A stretch of 43,596 nucleotides of DNA from contig DAIQNX010000022.1 in the NCBI GenBank assembly GCA_036788195.1, forward strand, positions 1 through 43,596, in the 5' to 3' direction. Positions 7,967 to 16,645 of this stretch are shown in pieces. A program made the position numbers and the translations under genes. The stretch comes from CALFXN01 sp937957815 (GTDB lineage: Bacteria; Synergistota; Synergistia; Synergistales; Aminobacteriaceae). Every line of letters begins with the position of its first letter. Position 1 is the stretch's first letter. The notes under the pieces were generated by a model. It searched no databases. It saw only the letters and a list, made by a program, of their open reading frames with translations, and had not been told where the DNA came from.

Positions 7967-8989
7967 CTATTTCCCCGTGTACTCCGGCGGAATGAAGCGC
8001 TTCGGAACGTCGATGCCCCGTTCCTTCGCGTAGCGGATCAGTCCGGCGTGGGCGGGCACGACGTCGTCGCCCGCGTACTTGAAGTAGTCCGCGACGGGGT
8101 CGAATCCCTTGACCGGCGCGTACGCCGCCGCGACCTCATCGAATCCCTCGTAGTACGCCTTCACGATCTTGTAGGCGACCTCCTCGGACATCGCGGTCGT
8201 CGCGACGGCCCCGGCGATCGGGCACTCCTCCCAGATCGGCCCGACGTCCGGAAACTCCTTGATGCTCCCCTTCGGGCGCTCGAGGAAGCTCATGTACGGG
8301 ATGTCCTTCTGGATCTTCGCGACGTCGTCCTTCGAGTAGCCCACGACGGTCAGCGGCGTCGTCAGGTTGACCTCGATGAGCGACGAGTCGATGTTGTTCA
8401 GGCCGCTCGACTTCTGGAGGCCGACGATCCGCCCCTCCTTGAGGGCGTTCACCGCGTCGCCGTAGGCGGACGGGACGAGCTGGATTCCGTATCCCAGGAT
8501 CGTGTTGTACTGCATGACGTACGCGCCCGAGGCCGAGCCCGGGATTCCGGGGTTGAACTTCTTCCCCTTGAGGTCGCCGAACGTCGTGACGCCCGAATCC
8601 TTGCGGACGTACAGCCGATCGGCGAAGACGTTCCGGACGAACAGCCACCGGACATTCGTGAATGCCTTGCCCTTGAAACCCTCGATCCCCTTGTACAGCT
8701 GGAGGGTTCCGGGGAGGTCGATGGCGAGCGCGAAGTCGAAGACGCCCGAGCTGATCTTCCGCAGGTTGTCCATTCCCGCGCCGCTTTCGACGACGGTGAC
8801 GTTGACGCCGTTCTTCGCCTTGTTGATGACGTTCGCGGCGGCCACGCACCACGCGTAGACGCCGGAACTCGAGGACGTGCTGCCCATGTTCAGGTGGATG
8901 TCCTCGGCGAGCGCGGCTCCGCCCGTGAGGGCGAGCGCGAGAAGCGAGACGACGAAAATCCGGGAGAAAACCCTGGTGCGCTGTTTCAT
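7967..8989 (-). CDS. TAXI-family TRAP transporter solute-binding protein
   Basis: 340-residue periplasmic binding protein with signal peptide (cleavage near GGAALAED). The start after the peptide, LNMGSTSSSSGVYAWCVAAANVIN, and ESGAGMDNLRKISSGVFDFALA match the TAXI group (TRAP-associated extracytoplasmic immunogenic proteins), distinct from DctP. ATG 8989 has AGGAGGG upstream. It begins 93 bp after the small dehydratase subunit gene, a spacer long enough for an extra promoter. Together with the fused permease it forms a complete importer inside a carboxylate-metabolising operon, so the ligand is probably the pathway substrate (inference). Confidence 0.93.
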   Translation of the reverse strand: MKQRTRVFSRIFVVSLLALALTGGAALAEDIHLNMGSTSSSSGVYAWCVAAANVINKAKNGVNVTVVESGAGMDNLRKISSGVFDFALAIDLPGTLQLYKGIEGFKGKAFTNVRWLFVRNVFADRLYVRKDSGVTTFGDLKGKKFNPGIPGSASGAYVMQYNTILGYGIQLVPSAYGDAVNALKEGRIVGLQKSSGLNNIDSSLIEVNLTTPLTVVGYSKDDVAKIQKDIPYMSFLERPKGSIKEFPDVGPIWEECPIAGAVATTAMSEEVAYKIVKAYYEGFDEVAAAYAPVKGFDPVADYFKYAGDDVVPAHAGLIRYAKERGIDVPKRFIPPEYTGK

Positions 8990-9082
8990 GCCTGTATCCC
9001 TCCTGTTCGTGTCTTTTCCGGGTGCGCCTGAGAAAAGAGTTCCGCAGGGGTTTCCGAACGCCTTTGACGAGTGTCCGTCCCG

Positions 9083-9625
9083 TCACTCCCTCCCTTCGGT
9101 CGATGCGCGGCGCCCCGGGGCGTTCCCGAGGACGAAGCCGCCGTACTTTTTGAGGTACTCCACGAGGCCGCCCTCGTTCAGGATGTCGAGCATGACGGGC
9201 GAAAGCGGCGTCATGCGGACCGACAGCCCCCTGTCGGGAAGTTCGACGGTCGTGTTCGCGACGTCGACGACGAGACGGTCCCCCTCTCCGATCGCGTCCG
9301 TGTCGCAGAGGAACGCGGGGATTCCCTGGTTGATCGCGTTGCGGAAGAAGATCCGCGAGTACGACTTCGCGAGGACGGCGGCGATCCCGGCGCAGCGGAT
9401 GGCGATCGGGGCCTGCTCCCGCGACGATCCGCAGCCGAAGTTCCGTCCCGCGACGATCATGTCGCCTGCGCGGATCGTCTTCGAAAAGCCCGGGATGAGA
9501 TCCTCGAGAAGGTGCTCGGCGAGCGAGGAGAAGTCGAGCGTCTTCGTGTACTTTCCGGCGATGATGTAGTCCGTATTGATGTCGTCTCCGACGCGCCGGG
9601 CCCGGCCGTTCAGGATGCTTTGCAT
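9083..9625 (-). CDS. Aconitase-family small subunit (LeuD/DmdB-like)
   Basis: 180-residue swivel-domain subunit of a two-subunit hydro-lyase. It shows DDINTDYIIAGKY at the start and the family motif NFGCGSSREQAP near residue 70, which contributes substrate-binding serine and arginine. Paralogues are LeuD (isopropylmalate isomerase), the homoaconitase small subunit and DmdB (2,3-dimethylmaleate hydratase). It lies 13 bp after the large subunit gene. I do not call it leuD because no leuA or leuB is nearby and the operon looks catabolic. Confidence 0.9.
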   Translation of the reverse strand: MQSILNGRARRVGDDINTDYIIAGKYTKTLDFSSLAEHLLEDLIPGFSKTIRAGDMIVAGRNFGCGSSREQAPIAIRCAGIAAVLAKSYSRIFFRNAINQGIPAFLCDTDAIGEGDRLVVDVANTTVELPDRGLSVRMTPLSPVMLDILNEGGLVEYLKKYGGFVLGNAPGRRASTEGRE

Positions 9626-9638
9626 TTCGCCGCCCCCC

Positions 9639-10895
9639 TCACCGGATGTACGCCCGCGGGTCGGCGATGCGCCCTTCGAGGGCAGACGCCGCGCAGGTCG
9701 CGGGCGACGCGAGATAGATCGACGCCCTGTTGTTGCCCATCCGTCCCTTGAAGTTCCGGTTCGCCGTGGAGATGACGTTTTCGCCGTCGCCCGGAACGCC
9801 GAGATGCGTCCCGGGACATGCGGCGCAGCCGGGCGGAAGGATCACGGCCCCGGCTGCCGCGAGCGTCGAAATGACGCCCTCTTCGAGCGCGGCGAGGAGC
9901 GTTCCCCGCGACGCGGGGCAGACGAGCAGCCGGCAGTTCGCCGATACGCGGCGGCCGTCGAGGATTCCGGCCGCGACCCGGAGATCGTCGAGCCGTCCGT
10001 TCGTGCACGTTCCGATGAAGACCTGCGACACGGCGGTTCCGGCCAGGTCCGCCGCCGGGACGACCGAATCCACCGCGTGCGGCCGGCTCACGAGCGGCGG
10101 GATCCGGGACGCGTCGATCCCGATGCGCGACCGGAACGCCGCGTCGTCGTCGTCGAACGCGGGGCGCGCCGCGCGCGCGCCCTTTCCTTCCAGATACCGG
10201 GTTGTCTTTTCGTCGGCCTCCATGAGTCCGACCTTCGCGCCGCATTCGATCGCCATGTTGCTGAGAGTGAGCCGTTCGGAGATCGTCATCGCGCGGATCG
10301 CGTCGCCCCCGAACGAAAGCGCGAGGTAATCCGCGCCGTCGGAGCCGATGTTTCCGATCAGGTGGAGCATGATGTCCTTCGCGAACGTGCCCTTCGGCAT
10401 CTCTCCGGCGACGGTGACCGCGACGGTCTGCGGGACGCGGAGCCAGAGCTTTCCCGTGAGCAGGACGCCGCTCATGTCCGACGACCCGACGCCGAACGCG
10501 AAGACGTTCAGCGCGCCGTAGGTGCAGGTGTGCGAGTCCGCGCCGACCGCGAGGTCTCCGGGGACGACGAGCCCCTCTTCGACGACGAGCTGGTGGCAGA
10601 CGCCCTCGCCGACGTCGTAGAGACGGATTCCCTGCTCCGAGGCGAACGTCCTGAGGAGCGCGTGGAGGTTGCTGATCCGCTCGTTGGGGCTCGGCGCCGC
10701 GTGGTCGAGCATGATGACGACCTTCGACGCGTCCCACACGCGTTCCTTCCCGTACTCGCGGAAGGCCGTGATCGCGATCGGGCCCGTGGTGTCGTGCGTC
10801 ATCGCGAGGTCGACGTCCGCGACGACGAAATCCCCCGCCTTCGCGTCATGCCCCGCGTGCTCCGATATGATCTTCTCGACCGCCGTCTTTCCCAT
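9639..10895 (-). CDS. Aconitase-family large subunit (LeuC/DmdA-like hydro-lyase)
   Basis: 418-residue [4Fe-4S] hydro-lyase subunit. The three cluster cysteines are at 297 (GTCTNGR), 357 and 360 (PPGCAACPG), and GADSHTCTYGALN (118-130) is the usual active-site loop. The short form without extra insertions is the archaeal-type LeuC/HacA/DmdA branch. The partner subunit follows 13 bp downstream and the MmgE/PrpD gene ends 7 bp upstream, so it is fully within the operon. The reaction is hydration, dehydration or isomerisation of a branched hydroxy di- or tricarboxylate. The Eubacterium barkeri DmdAB/Dml pair is the closest pathway logic I know, but assignment needs phylogeny. Confidence 0.9.
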   Translation of the reverse strand: MGKTAVEKIISEHAGHDAKAGDFVVADVDLAMTHDTTGPIAITAFREYGKERVWDASKVVIMLDHAAPSPNERISNLHALLRTFASEQGIRLYDVGEGVCHQLVVEEGLVVPGDLAVGADSHTCTYGALNVFAFGVGSSDMSGVLLTGKLWLRVPQTVAVTVAGEMPKGTFAKDIMLHLIGNIGSDGADYLALSFGGDAIRAMTISERLTLSNMAIECGAKVGLMEADEKTTRYLEGKGARAARPAFDDDDAAFRSRIGIDASRIPPLVSRPHAVDSVVPAADLAGTAVSQVFIGTCTNGRLDDLRVAAGILDGRRVSANCRLLVCPASRGTLLAALEEGVISTLAAAGAVILPPGCAACPGTHLGVPGDGENVISTANRNFKGRMGNNRASIYLASPATCAASALEGRIADPRAYIR

Positions 10896-10902
10896 GCGCG
10901 TC

Positions 10903-12288
10903 CTACGCCCGCGTCGAGAGAAGGTCCGCCAGCGCGTTGAAGCGGTCGAGCCGTTCGAGGTTGAGGACGGCGTCGATGATCTTCTCGATTCTTGCGCCGT
11001 CCGGGATCGCCCGGCCCGAGAGCGTCCGGAACTTCCAGAGCAGCTCCTCGTGCGTGAACGGATTCTTCGGGTGCCCCTTCGGATAGGTCTCGCCGATGTT
11101 GTAGACCGTCCCGTCCTTCATGACGAGGTCGACCTTCACCGTGTAGCGCAGGTGGCGCGGCAGCTTTTCGATCTCTTCGTCGTGGATGACCTCGACCTTT
11201 TTGGCGTATTCGAGGATCTTCGGATCGCGGATCTTCTCCTCGGTGAACTGGTGGATGAACGCGTTGCCCTCGAGAAGCGTGACGGCGCAGACGTACGGGT
11301 GGCTCAGCTGCGCGGCCACGACGCTCGTGATCGCGTCCGACCCCACGGAATACTTGTGCGTGATCGATGTCGTGTGGACGATGATCTTCTCGATGTCGTC
11401 CGCCTTGACGTCCGGATGTTCCTTCTGGAACGTGCGCAGCGCGCCGATCGTCGTGTGCTTGCTCCGGCACGTGGAGTAGAATTTCAGCCCGATGCCCATG
11501 AGTTCCCAGCGCGAGCCCAGGTCGCCGCTGGTCCGTTCGACGTCGTAGACGTCGTCGGTGAAGCAGTTGTAAAAGCCGCCGAACTTGTTCTCGAACACGT
11601 CCTCGATCCCCGTGAAGCCCTGCTTCGCGAGCAGCGCGCCGATGATCGCGCCCTCGGAGGACTTCGACGGGACGATGCGCTTGGCCATCGACGCGAACTG
11701 GACGGCCTGGAGGCCTCCGGCCCAGTTTCCGGCGATGCCCATCGCGTGCCCCATCTGTTCCGGCGTGAGGCCGAGCATGTGTCCGACGCCCGCCGTGGAG
11801 CCGAACGGGCAGCAGGTTCCGGTGTTGTTCCAGCCCTGGTGCGCGATCTCCATGCCGACCGGGGCGGCGACGCGGCACGAGATCTCGTAGGCGAGCGCGG
11901 CGGCGGTCAGGAAGTCCTTGCCGGTCAGAGTCCCCTGCATCTCCGCGAACGCCGTGATGCAGCCCAGAACCCCCGTCGAGACGTGGATGATCCCGTCGGT
12001 GTGCGTGTCGTCCAGCTCGAAGGAGTTGATGGCCGAGCCGTTGAGCATCATCGCGTTCACGACGGAGGTCTTCCGGTCGGTCCCCCAGATGCTCGCCTCC
12101 TTCCGGTCGGTCATGCCTTCGAGCGTGTCGCGGTAGATCTTCATCCACGGCGTCGTCGAACCGAAGAGCCCGCAGCCGTAGCAGTCGAGCAACACGCGCT
12201 TGAGGTGGTCGAGAACCTCCGGGGGGATGTCCTCGTAGCGCAGTTCGGAGGAAAACTTCGACAGTCTTTCGTTGATCACATCGAACAC
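10903..12288 (-). CDS. MmgE/PrpD family protein (copy 1, intact)
   Basis: 461-residue member of the 2-methylcitrate dehydratase (MmgE/PrpD) family, whose members dehydrate or isomerise hydroxylated carboxylates without an Fe-S cluster. Family features: NAMMLNGSAINSFELDDTH near residue 100, NNTGTCCPFGSTAGVGHMLGL near 155-175 and a small C-terminal domain with LRYTVKVDLVMKDG. The GTG start at 12288 gives a VFDVIN N-terminus with GGAG ten bases upstream. It is the only one of the three copies here not broken by a gap and serves as the length reference. The copies are clearly divergent, so they probably act on different intermediates. Confidence 0.9.
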   Translation of the reverse strand: MFDVINERLSKFSSELRYEDIPPEVLDHLKRVLLDCYGCGLFGSTTPWMKIYRDTLEGMTDRKEASIWGTDRKTSVVNAMMLNGSAINSFELDDTHTDGIIHVSTGVLGCITAFAEMQGTLTGKDFLTAAALAYEISCRVAAPVGMEIAHQGWNNTGTCCPFGSTAGVGHMLGLTPEQMGHAMGIAGNWAGGLQAVQFASMAKRIVPSKSSEGAIIGALLAKQGFTGIEDVFENKFGGFYNCFTDDVYDVERTSGDLGSRWELMGIGLKFYSTCRSKHTTIGALRTFQKEHPDVKADDIEKIIVHTTSITHKYSVGSDAITSVVAAQLSHPYVCAVTLLEGNAFIHQFTEEKIRDPKILEYAKKVEVIHDEEIEKLPRHLRYTVKVDLVMKDGTVYNIGETYPKGHPKNPFTHEELLWKFRTLSGRAIPDGARIEKIIDAVLNLERLDRFNALADLLSTRA

Positions 12289-12308
12289 GAGCGATCACTC
12301 CTTCATCG

Positions 12309-13538
12309 TCAGAATTGGAGCAGGGAGGCGTAGTGCGAAACGTCCGCGCACTTCCGGATGTCCATCGCGGCGGCGATGATGCGCTCCGCGCGCGCTTCGT
12401 CGACGACGCCCGCCGTGACGTCGCGGAACTTCGCGCGAAGCTCGTCGTCGGTCATCGGGTTCTCCGGGTCGCCCTTCGCGTGGTCGATCCGCGACGAGAC
12501 GCCGGCGCCCGAGCGGTCCCGGATCTCGACGACCATCGACCGCGGGTTCGGGTAGAGCTTCTGGATCTCCTCGTCCACTTCGATCCGGACGAGGTCGGAC
12601 ACGCGCCGGACTTCGGGGTCCGCGATCGCGTCGTCTTCGTATTCGCCCAGTCCCGCGCGGCCGCGGACGATGATCGACGCGATGCCGTACTGGATGCTGA
12701 GGCGCGCGTGCAGCGGCGAGCGGTAGTCGGGGATGTCCGACCCCTGCTTCGCGTTCCGGTGCGTCCGGACGACGATCGATCCGATCTCGTCGGGCCGGAG
12801 GGGGCGCTGCGCGAGGTCCTTCTGCGTCGCCTCGATCGCGTAGTGGACGTACCGGCAGGAGCACCACGGCTTGAAGTAGATTCGAAGGAAATTCCAGTCC
12901 TCCCCGAGGCCGTCCGTCACGACCGCCGGGTCGGCCCCGTCGGGCGCGAAGCAGTGGAAGAAGCCNNNNNNNNNNNNNNNNNNNNNNNNNNNNNNNNNNN
13001 NNNNNNNNNNNNNNNNNNNNNNNNNNNNNNNNNNNNNNNNNNNNNNNNNNNNNNNNNNNNNNNNNAGGTAGTGCCCGGGGTTGATCGCCGTTCCGATGCG
13101 CAGCGAGACTTCGTACCCCGCGACGACGGCCTCGACGAGCTTCCGGCCCGATATGCGCTTTGCCTGTCCGAGCGCGAGCGCCGCCGGGACGATCGACGCT
13201 CCGGGGTGATAGGTCGCGTGCTTGGAGCCGTCGTCGAGTTCGAGCGCGTGGGAGGCCATTCCGTTGACGAGCGCCGCCGTCATCGGCGACCGTGACATCG
13301 TGCTTCCGGCCACGCCCGAGTCGCCGCGCTCGGCGAGTTTTTCCGCCATCCGCCTGCCCGCCTGCCCCGCGAGCGAAAGGCGGCTTCCCGCGAGCATCGC
13401 GCCCGTCGTGTCGAGAAGGCATCGCTGCGCCTGATGGACGACGGGCTCCGGGAGCGAGTCGAACCTCAGCGGCGCGGAGAAGCGCGCGAGGCGCGCGGCG
13501 AGGGATCCGGACGAAACCGTTGCGGCGTGCGTCTCCAT
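12309..13538 (-). CDS. MmgE/PrpD family protein (copy 2, interrupted by assembly gap)
   Basis: Second MmgE/PrpD paralogue. Both flanks of the N run belong to the family and lie in one frame: ALVNGMASHALELDDGSKHA and INPGHY before the gap, then GFFHCFAPDG and FKPWCSCRYVHYAIE after it. Compared with copy 1, about 85 residues are expected between the flanks, whereas 100 N encode only about 33. The true gene is therefore about 460 codons and the gap is undersized. ATG 13538 has GGAGAGGG upstream. It starts 15 bp after the DUF4387 gene and ends 20 bp before copy 1. Confidence 0.85.
   Translation of the reverse strand: METHAATVSSGSLAARLARFSAPLRFDSLPEPVVHQAQRCLLDTTGAMLAGSRLSLAGQAGRRMAEKLAERGDSGVAGSTMSRSPMTAALVNGMASHALELDDGSKHATYHPGASIVPAALALGQAKRISGRKLVEAVVAGYEVSLRIGTAINPGHYXXXXXXXXXXXXXXXXXXXXXXXXXXXXXXXXXXGFFHCFAPDGADPAVVTDGLGEDWNFLRIYFKPWCSCRYVHYAIEATQKDLAQRPLRPDEIGSIVVRTHRNAKQGSDIPDYRSPLHARLSIQYGIASIIVRGRAGLGEYEDDAIADPEVRRVSDLVRIEVDEEIQKLYPNPRSMVVEIRDRSGAGVSSRIDHAKGDPENPMTDDELRAKFRDVTAGVVDEARAERIIAAAMDIRKCADVSHYASLLQF
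12966..13065. other. Assembly gap (100 N) inside MmgE/PrpD copy 2
   Basis: Exactly 100 N. Alignment by eye of the flanking protein with copy 1 implies roughly 250 missing bases, so 100 is a placeholder length. Confidence 0.95.
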
Positions 13539-13553
13539 TCGCGGCCCTCTCCG

Positions 13554-13880
13554 CTAGTCGTCCCAGGGAACTTCGAGCGCGAAGAGCGGCGCGTACTGCT
13601 GGCAGCCGTATACGTCCGTCTCGCCGGGGCCGCCGCTCGGGATCCGGCGGCGGATATTGGCCTTGATCCCCATTCCCGGGTCGAAGAACATGAAGTCCTC
13701 GATGCGTTCCGCGGGCAGGCCGTACGCGTCGGCGACCGCCTGTTGCGTGACGGCGCCCGATTTCTTGACCTTTTCGTAGACGCCGCGGTCCGCGAAGATG
13801 ATTTCGAGCGTGATCATGAAGCTCCCCGCGTTCTTGCTGCGGATGGTCCGTGCGAGGTCGCAGATGTTTTTCGTCTTCAT
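13554..13880 (-). CDS. DUF4387 family protein
   Basis: 108-residue protein starting KTKNICDLARTIRSKNAG, containing LEIIFADRGVYEKVKKSG and FFDPGMGIKANIRR and ending in EVPWDD. This pattern belongs to DUF4387, a small family commonly encoded beside AtuA/DUF1446 proteins and sometimes fused to them; its biochemical role is unknown. The ATG at 13880 overlaps the stop of MmgE/PrpD copy 3 by four bases (ATGA), indicating translational coupling. The longer open frame upstream is a shadow of copy 3. Here DUF4387 and AtuA are separated by one MmgE/PrpD gene, suggesting the three products act together. Confidence 0.8.
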   Translation of the reverse strand: MKTKNICDLARTIRSKNAGSFMITLEIIFADRGVYEKVKKSGAVTQQAVADAYGLPAERIEDFMFFDPGMGIKANIRRRIPSGGPGETDVYGCQQYAPLFALEVPWDD

Positions 13881-15118
13881 CGTGTGCAGAACCCCCCTTC
13901 GGCCGCGTGGGCCGCAAAACAGCCGAGAATGTCTCCGTATGTCGCGGAGTCGACAGCCGACTCCACGCAGATGTTCCACAGATCGTTCACGAACGCCTCC
14001 GGCGCGTAGGGCGTGAGCATGAGCGCGAGCTTTTCGAGAAGGTCGCCGTCGCTCACGGGGTTCTCCGGTTCGCCCTTCGCGACCGGAATGCCGCGCTCGA
14101 AGGTCCGTCCGTCGCGCAGGCGCACGCGCATCCACGCGCCGCGCTCCTCGGGGTAAACCGCGTTCATCCGCTCGTCGGCCTCGATCGTAACGGACCGGGC
14201 GAGGCGGCGGAGTCCCTCGTCGCGGATCAGTTCGGGCGTGTACTCCCGGAGCGTGACGTTTCCCGTCCGGAGTGCGACGGCCAGCGAGAAGGGCATGCTG
14301 AACATCGCCTCCTCGAACGTCTCCGGGGTGAAGACCTGCCCCACCTCGACGATCCCGAGCGTGTAGGTGCGCACGAGGATCGATTCGACGTCCGCGTCCG
14401 TGCAGCCGAGGTTCGTCCGCGCCTCGCGGACGAGGTCGATCGCGGCGTGGCAGTGGCGGCAGGTCGGGTAGAGCTTCGTGTAGGTCAGAAGGATCTCCCA
14501 CCGTCGCCCGAGGTCGCCTGTGAGCGCGTCTTCCGAGTACTCCCCCGCGCACATGGCCTTGAGCCAGCCGTGCTGCCCCTCGAAGAGCGTCCGGGGCGCC
14601 TTCGCCCCCGCGCGCGCGAGGTCGGCCGAGAGGACGCCGGCCATCGCGGCCTTGCCGGGCTGGAGCGTCTTGATGCCGGGGTTGTCGTGGAGCATCTCCT
14701 GGAGCCCCGCGCTCTGGAGCCCGCCCATCGACATCGCGTAGGCGAACGGTTCGGGGTCGAGGCCGAGAAGGCTTGCGCACCCGGCCGCCGCGCCGATCGA
14801 TCCGCACGTCCCGGTGGAGTGGAAGCCCCGTTTGAGGTGCGACGGGTTGATGGAGCGCGCCGCGCGGAGCATCGCGTCGTANNNNNNNNNNNNNNNNNNN
14901 NNNNNNNNNNNNNNNNNNNNNNNNNNNNNNNNNNNNNNNNNNNNNNNNNNNNNNNNNNNNNNNNNNNNNNNNNNNNNNNNNGCGACCGTCTCGCAGAGGA
15001 AGTCCGCGAGCGTCCGGCGGGCCTTGTCATACACCCGCTCCGGGATGTCGCCGGGCCCGAGCCGCGCGTAGAAGTCCGCGAGCGTGCAGAGCAGCGTGTG
15101 CGTGACGTCCGTCGCCAT
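13877..15118 (-). CDS. MmgE/PrpD family protein (copy 3, interrupted by assembly gap)
   Basis: Third MmgE/PrpD paralogue. The N-terminus (to FLCETV) and everything after YDAMLRAARSINPSH are in one frame with family motifs FHSTGTCGSIGAAAGCASLLG and LTYTKLYPTCRHCHAAIDL. Between the flanks copy 1 has about 105 residues where the N run provides 33, so around 300 bases are missing. The start ATG at 15118 lies 4 bp after the AtuA stop. The end overlaps DUF4387 by four bases. The Thr-Gly-Thr-Cys-Gly stretch resembles the substrate pocket of copy 1 (TGTCCPFG), suggesting related but distinct hydroxy-acid substrates. Confidence 0.85.
   Translation of the reverse strand: MATDVTHTLLCTLADFYARLGPGDIPERVYDKARRTLADFLCETVXXXXXXXXXXXXXXXXXXXXXXXXXXXXXXXXXXYDAMLRAARSINPSHLKRGFHSTGTCGSIGAAAGCASLLGLDPEPFAYAMSMGGLQSAGLQEMLHDNPGIKTLQPGKAAMAGVLSADLARAGAKAPRTLFEGQHGWLKAMCAGEYSEDALTGDLGRRWEILLTYTKLYPTCRHCHAAIDLVREARTNLGCTDADVESILVRTYTLGIVEVGQVFTPETFEEAMFSMPFSLAVALRTGNVTLREYTPELIRDEGLRRLARSVTIEADERMNAVYPEERGAWMRVRLRDGRTFERGIPVAKGEPENPVSDGDLLEKLALMLTPYAPEAFVNDLWNICVESAVDSATYGDILGCFAAHAAEGGFCTR
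14882..14981. other. Assembly gap (100 N) inside MmgE/PrpD copy 3
   Basis: Exactly 100 N; by comparison with copy 1 the real gap should be roughly 300 bases. Confidence 0.95.
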
Positions 15119-15122
15119 CGTC

Positions 15123-16511
15123 CTATTTCCCGGACACCGTCTCGAACGTGTAGCGGAAGATCTCCGGGTCGAGCGGGTCGGAAAGCGTGAGCAAATGGTC
15201 GACGGTCCAGCGGTAGGCCTTGTTCTTCGGGAAGAGGGGTTCGTCGGTGAGCAGGGCGACCGAGCCGCCCGAGGAGTTCATCTGCCCGGGGTAGCTCATG
15301 TAGAAGAAGCGGAACTTCGCGCACTTTGCGACCGACGTCGCGAGTTCGATGTCCTTCGAGATGACCTCGATAACGACCGCGACCTCGTGGGAGAGCGTCT
15401 GCTTCACGGGCTCGATCTCCTGCATGACGGCGTTCGCGCCGTAGACGTGGAAGAAGAGTTCGTACAGGCCGTCGCGGTGCGGTCCGATGATCTGCGAGAC
15501 CTTCTTGCGCGTGTCGGCGAGGATCTGGTCCATGTACGCGATCGCGCGCGTGTCGCGGACGCCGACGAGGTTGTAGACGCGATGCCCCGCCTCGCCCGCG
15601 CCTTCGAGCTTGACCTTGTAGCTTCCGTCGGGCGACGGGACGAAGCGGCTTCCCGTGACGCGGCAGATCCGGTCGGTCTGCGCCTCGTAGACGCTTTCGT
15701 GCATGTCGAGGATTCCGCCGGGGAGCGCCTGGACGAACGGATTCGTGCGCTCGTACATCGAGTGCGCCGCGACGCTGTGGGGCGTCGCCTGCTGGTCCGG
15801 GTGCATCGGCTCGATCGTGAAGCAGTCGTCGTACACGGTCCCGATGATCGACTCCTTGACCTTCTGCGGCCAGCACACGAGCGACGCGCACTCCGCCGCC
15901 TTGCCCATGTGGAGGCTCACGCCGCGGTCGAACCCCCTGAAGACGGGGTACGCGGCGAGAAGCGTGTCGTCGCAGGAACGCCCCGCGATGATGACGTCCG
16001 CGCCCTTCGCCAGCGCGTGGACGATCTGCTCGATGCCCATGCTCGCGGTCACGTTCGTCGTGGCGTCGAGCACCCCGTCGTCGAGCGGAAACGCCGCGCC
16101 CAGCGGTTCGGTGTCGCCCTTTCGGACCCGCGCACGAAGGGTGGCCATCGGAATCTGGGAGTAGATCATCGCCATCTTGAAGGGCTCCATCTTCCGTTCC
16201 TTCGCGACGGTCCGGATGATGTCCGCGTAAAGGTTGACGCCCCGGTCCGTGCCGGTGGTGCTGCACGAACCCACGATCATCGGGACCTTCTTCTTCCGCG
16301 ACTCGACGAGCATGATTTCGAGGTCGTGCCGCTCCCATTCGTAGGGGTTGTGCGGCATGTCCGCGCCCAAAAACGTCGGCCCCGCGTCGGCCGTCCCCGC
16401 ATCGGCTCCGAAAAAGTCGATATCCCGCTTGACGCCCTCGTAGAAGGATCCCTCCTCGATGATGTTGTCGCCCAGGTTGCCCGTAGAGACCAGCAAGGAT
16501 ACTTTCCGCAC
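15123..16511 (-). CDS. AtuA family protein (DUF1446)
   Basis: 462-residue cytoplasmic protein of the acyclic terpene utilisation AtuA / DUF1446 family. Recognisable parts are GNLGDNIIEEGSFYEGVK at the start, IVGSCSTTGTDRGVNLY near residue 80, ADVIIAGRSCDDTLLAAYPV near 190 and PGGILDMHES near 275. The family occurs in citronellol/geranyl pathways and in many anaerobe carboxylate clusters, and its reaction is not established. GTG 16511 is chosen because GGAGGAG lies about eight bases upstream; the ATG at 16519 is out of frame. It is the first gene of the eleven-gene minus operon, directly behind the promoter at 16592-16620. Confidence 0.87.
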   Translation of the reverse strand: MRKVSLLVSTGNLGDNIIEEGSFYEGVKRDIDFFGADAGTADAGPTFLGADMPHNPYEWERHDLEIMLVESRKKKVPMIVGSCSTTGTDRGVNLYADIIRTVAKERKMEPFKMAMIYSQIPMATLRARVRKGDTEPLGAAFPLDDGVLDATTNVTASMGIEQIVHALAKGADVIIAGRSCDDTLLAAYPVFRGFDRGVSLHMGKAAECASLVCWPQKVKESIIGTVYDDCFTIEPMHPDQQATPHSVAAHSMYERTNPFVQALPGGILDMHESVYEAQTDRICRVTGSRFVPSPDGSYKVKLEGAGEAGHRVYNLVGVRDTRAIAYMDQILADTRKKVSQIIGPHRDGLYELFFHVYGANAVMQEIEPVKQTLSHEVAVVIEVISKDIELATSVAKCAKFRFFYMSYPGQMNSSGGSVALLTDEPLFPKNKAYRWTVDHLLTLSDPLDPEIFRYTFETVSGK

Positions 16512-16565
16512 GGGTGCATCTCCTCCTCTGACGGTCCGTTAATGATCCTGCGTTGTGTAGAAAAC

Positions 16566-16579
16566 GGAAATAGATTGCC
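16566..16579. promoter_or_regulatory. Candidate NrpR-type operator
   Basis: GGAA-N6-TGCC, one base off the GGAA-N6-TTCC operator described for archaeal NrpR. It lies immediately downstream of the predicted start point of the AtuA promoter, where a bound repressor would block transcription. Its neighbour on the other side encodes an NrpR-type protein. Match quality is modest, so this is a candidate only. Confidence 0.35.
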
Positions 16580-16591
16580 GAATACGTGTCA

Positions 16592-16620
16592 AGAATAGTC
16601 GAGCGTTTTTTCAGTGTCAA
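16592..16620 (-). promoter_or_regulatory. Sigma-70-type promoter of the AtuA-to-C45 operon
   Basis: On the minus strand TTGACA (16620-16615), a 17-base spacer and TATTCT (16597-16592). This is a near-consensus promoter whose start point should fall near 16585, about 75 bases before the AtuA GTG. A second TTGACA occurs 28 bp downstream (part of a GTGTCAAG direct repeat at 16586 and 16614 on the plus strand) but lacks a good -10. Confidence 0.7.
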
Positions 16621-16645
16621 GTCCCTTTAGTGGATATTTGACGGG

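Noticed and set aside
9083..10895. Leucine biosynthesis (leuCD)
   Set aside because: No leuA or leuB nearby; the genes are embedded with PrpD, PrpB-like and transporter genes, so a catabolic hydro-lyase is more likely.
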